Shown: positions 12,323 through 21,521 of the stretch, one piece after another
How positions within the stretch are numbered: the stretch's first letter is position 1
Layout: every line of letters starts with the position of its first letter
Assembly (NCBI GenBank): GCA_964036155.1
Contig: OZ038422.1
Location: 73,679,201 to 73,743,200, forward strand
From: Diploscapter coronatus
Taxonomy: Eukaryota; Nematoda; Chromadorea; Rhabditida; Rhabditidae
Direction of reading: 5' to 3'
Length of the DNA: 64,000 bases
Translations under genes and position numbers: made by a program
Notes under the pieces: generated by a model
Seen by the model: the letters and a program-made list of their open reading frames with translations, nothing else
Told to the model about the DNA's origin: nothing
The model's database searches: none

Positions 12323-14298
12323 GCTGCAAGAAATCGGCCATAGTGTCACGATGTACCACAATAATCTGGCTCCTCTCGGAAAGATCTCAGATAAGATCAA
12401 TTCTATCGAATCGGTTGGGAGTAAGTTAAATTTAAAATCAATGAAAATCGACTTTTTCAGAGATTGCAATAAAACCCGGTCATACGGTCGGAGAGGTCTT
12501 CTGGAACTTTCAAGTGGACCCTTTGGTGTATGAACCGCCCTTCGTGTTTTCCCTGGAGATCATGAAGTCGGTGATCAATGATGGTATCTTGAAAGTTTTT
12601 ATTGGGTTGGGCGATAATTTCTATTGCATTTTAGTTGCCTGAATAGAAGGAAGATGTAACAAAAACTATCGCTCAACCTACTAGAACTTTTAAATAAAAT
12701 TTTAAGAAAACCTCGCAACCGTCCTGAACACGAGTTACGACGTAGTTCTGGTAGATGAAATATTTATGTCAATGCAAGCAGCGGTGGCTTTGAAACTGAA
12801 ACAAAAATTCGGGTCCAGAATCGGGATTTTCGCGACTACAGGTTGTCTAGGATAAGGTTCATTTCTTTAAATTACAAATTTCAGATGTTAATGTTCTATT
12901 TACGCAATATAAAGGATTGGGAAGGAATCCGATTACTGAAACGAAGCAAGTAAGATTATTAAAACACGAAAAATTCGCGAATTTTAGCTTCTACACATCA
13001 CATTTTGATATGTATGATGTTAACGTTGAGAGATTTTGGTGGAGATTGAAAAGTTTTATAACGCATCTGAAGGAAATTGTAGGTCTTGAAACATTTTCCC
13101 GAGTAGAAATACAAATTTAGTATATTCATTATGTTAACGATTATCATATGAAGAGCGCTGGTGAACTATTGGAGATCTCAAGCAGTTTCGATGAGATTTT
13201 TGGAGTAGCTTTAAGTGTGGTTTTAGAAAAAAGATCTAAATGTTTAGAGCTCCCTATTTACATTGATGGAGTTTCCATATAATTTCGGGTATCCTGTGAC
13301 TAAATCCAGCAACTTATTTCATACTATGCATTTTTGTCCAGGTGCTTATCGTGTTTCTCCTCAAATGATTCAAAACTTTCAGAGTCCAAACTTTTGTCCG
13401 AGGATTATTTGAGGTTTATTGAAGATCCTACTTATGAGGCCGTGATATACGTTGCGTTCGGATCATTTACTGACTGGACTGTAGCTCCTAATGGGGTAAT
13501 TAAGTCCCGTCTTTGATAATTAAGGAAGGGTAATTGCCCAATTAGCTTTAGACGATAGAGAAATTCGTCAATGCTTTGAATGATCTAGAAGAATACAAGA
13601 TCATCTGGAGCTATAATGGCCCTTCAGTAAGTTTGATACCCAAATTTCGTCTTAAATCTCATATTTTAGGTATCTCATCTCGTAAAATCACACATTATGG
13701 TGACTTCTTGGGCCCCACAACACGGTATCTTAAGCCATAAAAAAGTCAAGGCTTTTTTCACTCACGGCGGTCAGAAGAGGTGAATTTCCTCGAATTTTTT
13801 AGGTAAATCGAAACATTTAGCTTGAAAGAGGGCATTTGTACCGCGACCCCACTTCTGTTTTTTCCGCTATTTTCGGATCAACCGAAGAATACCGCTAATG
13901 CCATTTTGATGGGTATTGCGGAGGCGGTTAATAAATTTGTGAGCTTTAATTTTTTTTTGTTGAAAATCGGATTTCTTTTCAGAATTTTACGTCGAAAGTT
14001 ATCAGTGAAAAGTTGAGGATAATATTGAGGACGAAAGGCTATGCAGAAAGGATGGAAAAGGCTAGTCTTTATTTGAAAAAAAAAAAAGTTTTTAAAATTT
14101 TAGTTCCGCTCAATTTTCATCGATAGGCCTGTGCATCCTCTAGAAGAAGCGGCACATTTTATCTCGAAATTGGTGAAAAATTCAGGGTTCAAAGATAATT
14201 TCTTCAGGATCAAGATTAATTCGATCTCAATATACGATCTCCATGTAATTTGGATGATGCTGATATTTATTGTCATGCCAATTGTTTGCATTTCATAA
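12323..14298 (+). CDS. UDP-glycosyltransferase (UGT), N-terminal exon not found
   Basis: Visible exons: 12323-12420, 12461-12583, 12707-12841, 12885-13078, 13121-13204, 13248-13341, 13383-13495, 13552-13626, 13670-13779, 13821-13938, 13983-14060 and 14104-14298, giving 471 residues. UGT marks are YVAFGSFTDW, MVTSWAPQHGILSHKKV, THGGQKRSLKEGICTATPLL and DQPKNTANA (the sugar-nucleotide binding signature), plus FIDRPVHPLEEAAHFI and a C-terminal membrane helix (IWMMLIFIVMPIVCI). The family transfers glucose or glucuronate from UDP-sugar to lipophilic substrates in the ER lumen. The first visible residues (LQEIGHSVT) correspond to about residue 40 of a normal UGT, so the signal-peptide exon is missing or unrecognised. 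The last intron needs a GC donor (GAAAAG/GCTAGT); a GT donor nearby would break frame. Either the gene has these two oddities or it is decaying. Confidence 0.85.
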
Positions 14299-14994
14299 TG
14301 ATGCACTATTTGAACAACATAAATATTTGAAGATCATCATAAATGAATTGTACTAAATAACAACTACATTATGCCCGTACGAGATTAAGTTCGTGAAGAT
14401 ATGAGTGAAAGAAAGGAATGTAAATTACAACATTTCAACAAGGAGATCAATAAAAAGTGCATGCAATTTACGGTAATCGAATTACTAAGAAATCCATCTT
14501 CGAATCTCGTCAAATGCAAGATACCATGCATGTATGTAGCATACGGAAAACTGAAAAATCTATAGATTTTCAACGTTATTTCATAATCATAGCGGCTTGT
14601 ATCTCTTAAGATTTTAGACTGATACTAAAGACTATCAATCATCGTACTGCCTCTTCCGTAAATGCGACTTCTGGCAGTAGTCGTCGAAAAACAGCTTGCC
14701 AGTGTTGTGTCCCTTCCGCGACTTATCAATGCACCGAGAGAAGCACTGAATTTAAAGATTTTAACTCTACCATTTTACAACTTGTTTAAGATCCTAGGAT
14801 TAAAAAATCTAGTCTTGAAGAAGCTTGATATTTGCGATATTTACATTATTTAAATTAAAATTTAGAAAACTTGTAAACCGCATAACATCATGGCACGAGA
14901 TATTGGTAAATCCAGGCTTGTTGGCGGATCGCAAATTTCACGATCCGCCAACAAGCCTGTAGAAATAGTGTGAGAAAATACGGAATACCCTATG
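14299..14994. other. Convergent intergenic region with a perfect hairpin
   Basis: This lies between the 3' ends of the UGT (+) and the Cys-rich gene (-). It holds the perfect hairpin at 14914-14958, annotated separately. No other gene is supported. Confidence 0.5.
14914..14958. repeat. Perfect 18-bp inverted repeat (hairpin)
   Basis: The arm AGGCTTGTTGGCGGATCG (14914-14931) is followed by a 9-nt loop (CAAATTTCA) and the exact reverse complement at 14941-14958. It is GC-richer than its surroundings and lies 37 bp past the stop codon of the minus-strand Cys-rich gene, so it may fall in that 3' UTR. It could be a transcription-end or RNA-stability structure, or a minimal foldback element. Confidence 0.9.
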
Positions 14995-16278
14995 CTACTC
15001 GACCCATTTGTTCCTGCCTTGTGTTATGATGTCGTTTAGTCTACAAATAACTAGTTGTACAGTAGTTCGCCTTACTCCATAAAGAGGGTTGATCAAAGCA
15101 CACTTCTTGACCATCTCGTTCTTCTGAGCCGCGCCGAATGAAGGCCGCTTCATGACTTCCATGCAGGTCCTCAAGCAGATATCTTCCTGATCGTTCTCAT
15201 CCTCCATGAACACGTGGCAGCATTTAATGTCTGATTGTGAGTTTTTAGTATTAGAAAGAAATCGCCGATTACGTATAACCAGTTTCTGGAACTTAAACAG
15301 ATTCCATGTAATTCGTTGAAACTTGTATGAATTTTTGAAATTTGCTAAGATATGATTTTTGGAAAGAAGGCCTTGAGAAGCAATTATCAATAGTTTCTAA
15401 AGATTATATGAAACTCAATGAAACCTATTTCGAATCTTGTAAATTTTCAAATGATTTCGAAGCTCTCGTTCCTGGATTGCGAAAAGCAATATGAAAACTC
15501 AGTGTAGGTCCGTGAAATTTCTTGAAATTTCAAGATTTTATTTTTTTAAATAACCTAGAATTTGTAGTTTCTCGGTGTCAGTGACGCCGTACAGCTTCTC
15601 CTGGAGGCATTTGGCGGCGTGTCTTAGTCGGTGGAATCCGAAGGAGCAATTCAGGCTTTTGCTGAAAGAAAAATCAAATTTTTAGAAAAAAAATCTTTTT
15701 TCCTTACTTGAACATGATCGTATCGAGGCAACAAGCTCTGGAGTCTCCGCAGCAGGACTTCGCGATTTTGCTCAGGACTGAGTACTGTAGCTCTGAAATG
15801 ATCGTTTCTTCGAATTTTTTTTTTTATTTAATGGAAGTTACTAAGAAAAGAAGACCACAACGGGGGTTGAAGCTTCTATCTTTAGCCTGATACAGATTAT
15901 TTCGCCAAAGATTGCCGTTCTCTTCCATTTTCGTATAGTTTCTCTCATCTCTCTATCGTGCATGCTTACTCTCTCCTTTATTCCCTTGCCGCTTCTAGCT
16001 TCGAAGAGCACAACGCCCTAAGCGGGCGTAATGCACTGGTAGAGCGCTTGATCTATCATTATCGCATGCGGATTCAAACCATTTCTTTACCAGTACTTTT
16101 GACGCGTTCGACTATAAAATGCAAGAGATTATTTGAGGGAGACAGTGAAACTCCGATGGAAGGGGAGCGGCAATTTTGGGCCAAATGAGAAAAGTACCAT
16201 TTTCTTCTGAAACTTACCTCCGAAACTTTCGATGAGCAGGATGAAAAATACCGTCCAGGATAAGCAAGCCCTCATCAT
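14995..16278 (-). CDS. Secreted cysteine-rich protein
   Basis: Four exons on the minus strand: 16278-16218, 15792-15708, 15661-15555 and 15230-14995, encoding 162 aa, all junctions in frame. The first exon is a clear signal peptide (MMRACLSWTVFFILLIESFG). The mature part has paired cysteines (KSCCGDSRACCLDT, NCSFGFHRL, KCLQEKLYG, IKCCHVFMEDE, DICLRTCMEV, KKCALINPLYG). Paired CC motifs with a C-x3-C near the end recall nematode extracellular Cys-rich modules of the DB type, but spacing does not let me assign one. A GTAAGG inside the last exon (after ...NPLYG) could be used as a donor to a 35-nt intron, giving a different short C-terminus. The large first intron (15793-16217) contains a tRNA-like relic near 16022-16090. 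Role unknown, presumably extracellular. Confidence 0.8.
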
Positions 16279-17950
16279 TCCGGATTACGGTAGCCGGAAA
16301 AATCTTGGAAGAACGCCAGATAAGCCGCGCACCAGGACACACGCGCGCCCTATATGAAAAATGAAATGAGTAAATATTAGGTAAGTCGGCGAAAATTCAC
16401 GACATGCGCATGAAAAATTCAGCGATAAGCTTTTTGAATTCGAACCCCGAAACATCTCATCTAACGCATTAAACATGGAAATCTAAAAATGGCTGGTGGA
16501 TAATTCAAATGAGCTGCAAAATGTGACAAAAGGCAAGTGATTAGCAATTCAACGGTGGTGGCATGAGGAGAAAAATCGCGTAAAAAGTATATACATGGAA
16601 CTAGGATGATCTGAATTTTATGATATGTTAAAGCATAGAAAAGTTACAATGGAAAACAGGGTGGAGTATTTGAGCATACCTATCGAGAAATGGGAAATTT
16701 TGTAAGTAAGGTGTTGAAACTCGAACATTTTGAGGAAGGGGTAGAGAGAAAATTTTTGGGAGGAAAAGATAGAAAAGGAAAGTATGAAAATCTGTAAGGA
16801 TAAGATAGGAAAATCGAGAGAGGGAAAGAGAAAGTACTAAAATTAGAGAGACAAGAAGATACAGAAAAACGGTAAGTAACACGTTTTCGACAGAGGGACC
16901 ACCCAATCACACGAAACAACGCGATCACGAGTTGGGAGGGCTCCATCATCGCGAATTTCTTCATCTAACATGCAAATTAATGGACCGCAATTCCTTCGGT
17001 GTTTTTTTCTTTGCCACCCTCTAAATTTGCCTCACCTTCCAATTATTTTCGTCCTTAATTCTCTCAATTTCCTGTAATCTCTAGTCTCTCTTTCTCTAAA
17101 TGACTTAGTATTATTGAAATCCGCTCGCGCGGCGTTTTGATGCTGTTGCTTTGTGTATTCTTTGATCTGTGGTTCGCATGATCTAGAGGGTTTTCAAGGT
17201 CTCTAATCCATATGACTAAGAATAGGGTAGGAATAAAGGCTGGTATAAGAAAATTAAAATTTGAATATCAGTTTATCAGCTTGACAAAGTTGAAAAATTC
17301 AAACCTCCCAAAATTGCGCGCACTTTTTACGATGTGGTTCATTTGAAAGTCTCCATCTTTTCTCTCTCGGTTTAAGGCGCTATTTTTCGAGATCGTTCAA
17401 AGTTCGTTCATTAGCAGAGAAGCGCCCTCAATAATTGGAACTCCCGCTGCGCAAAGCACTAAAACGGTAGTTTGGGTCTTTTCGACACTTTCCAAAGAAT
17501 GGTAAGATGGCTCATTGTTACGGTAAGAGATAAAGACCATTTTGGAGGAAGAAGAAACGCAAGTGTTTCGCGGGTGGTTAATGGGAAGAAAAAACATTTC
17601 AATAAGGTTTCAAGGGATTCGAGAACATAGCTACGGGGAATTTTTTAACGTTCTAGCAATGGAAAATGAGGAAAAATGAAACTTATCACCTCTTGAAAAA
17701 CAGGATTAACTTTTTCCCACATGTAATAATTCTATTGTCGGCTACATTCGCGTTTCGAATTCGTCGAGTAATAGCTTGGGAAAAATGTCTGATGATTGAT
17801 AAAATCAGGCTAATTTTTATTGTCAATTCAACTTTTCATTAAAGGCAAGAGATATGAAATGCATAATAGTTTTTGGCAAATGATAAGATTTTCTGCATAC
17901 AATAACCCGTTTTGAAAAGTCAGCAGGATCTAGGTGAGTTGAAAAGTGCC
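16279..17950. other. Intergenic, no supported gene
   Basis: Two minus-strand open stretches are worth naming. 16872-16964 (translation begins MKKFAMMEPSQLVIALF) and 17397-17597 (ends VLCAAGVPIIEGASLLMNEL, hydrophobic) are somewhat GC-richer than the background. Neither has partner exons or a recognisable motif. I leave both as unassigned. Confidence 0.45.
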
Positions 17951-20561
17951 TTAGTCGGTGGTCTTCCGCTCGTGGCCCGTCTTTTTGAAGGCCTGGAATT
18001 TCGTGTCGTATGAATTTTAGCGGATCTTTTAGCTCTCACCAATGTCCTGTCCATATCTACTCTAATGTAGTCAACATCTGAGGGCGTGGGACTTTTCCCC
18101 GATCTCAAGGTTCTTTCGATTTCTTTGGGTTCGAAATAGTCCAGGTGCCGTCGTTCCACTAGTCCGGCAGACTGAAATTTCGCGAACTTTCAACATTTCT
18201 TGATAGTCTGAATAACCTTAGGAGGCTGCCTTGGGTACGGAACTGGGATGAATTGGTTTTGAGGGACTCGGCTCAAACTGCTCGTTTTCCTGAAATTTTT
18301 CGAACTTGAATTCTAAAGATAGGTGAATTTACTTTGCCGAAGAATTGATGTAGAGCAGATCCTCGTGATCTCCGCGGAACTTGCCCGGTTTGCTGGATCT
18401 ATCAATAGGGGGTGGCAGAGCGTCATCGCGGGACACTGCGCGACGACCCGATCCAACAGAGCCAGTCATGAACGGTCTAAAATTTACCTTGGTATGAAAT
18501 ACTTCATTCTATCGTGATTCTTGGAAAACGAAGAAGAATCATCAATGCTTTAAGTGAATCACTGTATTTCATTCCGGAGCATATTTTATTTTCTTACTTG
18601 GATCTCGAAGGCAATGTAGCCGAAATAGGAATTTCATATTGAATATCAGAAGATGACACAGATGGAGCGTAATTTGGAGGGGTTGAAACAGAATTTGAAG
18701 GAACTCGGGTTCTAAAGTTTCAATTCTGTCGTGAATATTGATTTCGGAAATTACTTGATGGTTTCTCCGCTACTTTCTTGGTCCGCCCTTTCATCGATGG
18801 ATTCGCGAACGGTAGATCGCACGACCTGGTCGAGTCCGAACTCACGCCGGCCTCGCATTCTGAAAAAAGAACACTAATATTTGAGGATCTATTTATAAAG
18901 CTAATTTTTGCCATATTTAGGACTCCCAAGTAGATCTATAAAATTGGTTTTCAGTACAAAATTTTTGCACATAAAGGTTAACTGAAGTATAAAGGTTTTC
19001 GTGGAAAAAAAATTTAAAAAAAAAAATCTTCTGATCGAAAAATTCGTCATTCAAAATGATCACTTTTTCGCTGTACAAATTCGGCTTATAGACGGTTGTA
19101 GGCAAAAATTCTGTGCTAATTTTTATGCCCAACCATTTTATCAGATGTATTATCATTGATCTCTAGATTCGGTCTTTTGAGACATTTTGGGTTTGAAGGA
19201 TACTTTTTCCTAAATCAATCCCTAACGTTAATGTTCAAGAGCTGTTAAAATTTGAAATTGATTTTAAATTTCTTAGTTTTCGAATTTCAGACCTCGGCGG
19301 AATGGGTGGTCCAGAGTGCTGCGAGCTGATGCTGCTCATGTCGTCTTCAGTGGTCTTGTGAGAAGATGAGATTGATGAACAAACAGAAGCTGACGAAGAA
19401 GGTAAGGGCAATTCGATTGAATCTAAAACTTTTAAGGATGAAATTTGGTTTTTAGATCTACTGAATTATTCTCAGGTCAAATATAGTGGGTAATCGAATT
19501 ATTTCAAGGAAAATCAAACTATTTTCAAACCATACCAGAATGATTTCTCGATCCACTGTCCCTGGGCTTCAATCTCGCGTTCCGAGCGAATTTCTTGATA
19601 TTCGAATAGTTCGGAGCGGATCTCTGCAAGTCATTTTTAAATTAAAAATATTCTAGAATTTTCAAAACTTGTTCTAAAACGTATTTTGATACTTTGGCTT
19701 GTCTCAGGAACATGTTCTAGAACATATCTTTACCGGTTGACTATTTTCACGTCGATCCTCTGAAGTCACATCACTGGGAGCGTCAATTAGTGAATCAAAA
19801 GAAGGCGAAGAAGACAACGAGTTTCCATTTGCTTGATTCGGAAGACGTAGTCGGGGTCCTTTTATTTCAGAGTTAAAATATTAGGGGATCTTCTACTTTC
19901 ATACCATACGGAGGCCCTCTGTCTCGGTTCTCCTGAGCCATACCACAAACCCGACAAATTGTGTTCACCCAGTCGTTCATTTCCTGAATTTTTTTTTGGT
20001 TTAATTTGTATGCTTTAGAATAGACCTCTTCCGTTTCAGTAACCAAGTACAGTTGAGTGCTTTTGTTGGATTTGATTGGTTTGAAAAATATAGCAAATAT
20101 CCACTTATGCCGGCTAACCGGGCTAGAACATGATAAGGAACGTCTCGATACTGATAAGTACGCTTCAAGCTTAAATTTTGACCTTAGAGAACTTTTTCAA
20201 AAATATGCTCACCTGAGATACCATTTCGAGATCCCAAGATTCAACCAATCGAGTTTTCTCCTCGTTCCGATATTCGTCCAAAATATGCTTTTCACGATCG
20301 AAATCGTGGTTTCTCAGGACGAAATAACGGCGAGTCCATTTTGACTAAATTTGTAACTCTTGAATTTAAAAAGGATTTTAGTCATCATGTGTAAATTGCT
20401 GAATTTTAATTTTTCCAAGTCTCCCACCGCATAAATTAATGAAGAAAAAGTTGAGATTAAAGCTAGAAATTTTTTACCTTGAAAGGTGGAAATGGCAAAA
20501 AATTATCGCGATTTTTCAGCAACCAGCCTTCTTTTATGACTCTTCTCGAGATACTTAACAT
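17951..20561 (-). CDS. soc-1: Gab/DOS-family docking adaptor with N-terminal PH domain (SOC-1-like)
   Basis: Thirteen exons on the minus strand: 20561-20478, 20344-20213, 20103-20026, 19983-19905, 19858-19734, 19623-19536, 19422-19293, 18859-18755, 18711-18598, 18476-18333, 18289-18217, 18171-18040 and 17992-17951, encoding 441 aa. The PH domain spans about residues 8-115: KEGWLLKNR, KWTRRYFVLR, then QLYLVTETEEEMNDWVNTIC. The remainder is Ser/Pro-rich and disordered, with proline motifs (HSGPPIPPR, LPPPIDRSSKP) and tyrosines in SH2-type contexts: LLYINSS (YxN, Grb2/SEM-5 type) and DVDYIRVDMDRTLAFKKT, which matches the conserved SHP-2/PTP-2 docking end of Gab proteins. Such adaptors sit under the membrane downstream of receptor tyrosine kinases such as the FGF receptor. 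The acceptor of the third exon (CATAAG) is weak; its phase is right but an upstream alternative is possible. Confidence 0.88.
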
Positions 20562-21521
20562 AATAAAAATGCCTGAATTCATAAATCTGAGATCAAATTT
20601 GAAACTCTGAGATCGGATTTGCTTAGATCAAAGATAAATAAAACGGATAAATTCGATGATAAATTGATGAACCGCGAGACACTTGTATTGATAAGGCCGA
20701 ATTCGAAGGGAAATATACCGAAATTGGCTAGAGAACGACACAATTCGATTGATTTGAAGAGGGAACAGAATCAGAAAACGGAGAAACAGTATGGGAAAAT
20801 CATAAGAAAACAGTGAGAGAAAAAAAATAGCACGGGAAAATAATAGAGTTAGAGAATTGACAATGATTAGTAGAATTAGACAGAGCGCTAGCGCGCACAG
20901 TCATGGCCCTAAATGGCATAGGGAAGGAAAGGAGTACTGTGATTTGAGAGAGTTAAAGAACGAGAAATAGTACTATATTAGGAGAGAGCGGAAAGATAGC
21001 ATATATTGATTTATCAATGCCTTTCTCAAAGCGGAGAAAATGATATTCTCCGATTTTTGACACTCTAGATCCTCTTTGTTTTTCCGTACTATTTCCCTTT
21101 TCTCTAACTTCTCCTAACATCTTGTTTTGCAATCGTATTTCGCTGAAATGCCACCATATGGTTTAGTTGGGTGGAAAACAAATTTATTTGAAATTCAGTT
21201 TTCTCGCGAAAAAGTCGACTCAAATGATTTATTGACAAGAACAAATTCGTGTTGTTAATTTATCACTAGAAAACATGAGAGTTATTAGTTATGATGTTCA
21301 TTGTTGTTTTGCGTTGATGAGAATGAGATTACCTCGGAAAGTTATAATAAAGTTTAGAGAACCTCACAATTTTCAAAAGAATTAAACTTGAGCAAAATCG
21401 GAAGAAATAACATAGACCCGTATCAAAATTTGCTATAATGGAAATTCGCAACAAGAAAAGATTTGTTTTGTTTTCTCAAACCGGAAGTGAATCGAAAAAA
21501 GCATTAAAGATCAAAATTTCT
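20562..21521. other. Intergenic, no supported gene
   Basis: This is the purine-rich spacer between the soc-1-like gene and the 3' end of the channel gene, both on the minus strand. It carries exact GAAATAGTA copies at 20964 (plus) and 21087 (minus). No open frame with recognisable content is present. Confidence 0.5.

Noticed and set aside
13083..13117. Extension of a UGT exon past 13078
   Set aside because: Reading on gives a quick stop; GTAGGT at 13079 and the acceptor before 13121 restore the UGT frame.
17397..17597. Minus-strand open frame ending in a hydrophobic segment (VLCAAGVPIIEGA)
   Set aside because: Could be a real terminal exon, but no upstream exon in phase was found and the motif is not recognisable.
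20057..20344. Plus-strand 95-codon open frame over the PH-domain exons
   Set aside because: It is the antisense shadow of the soc-1-like PH domain.
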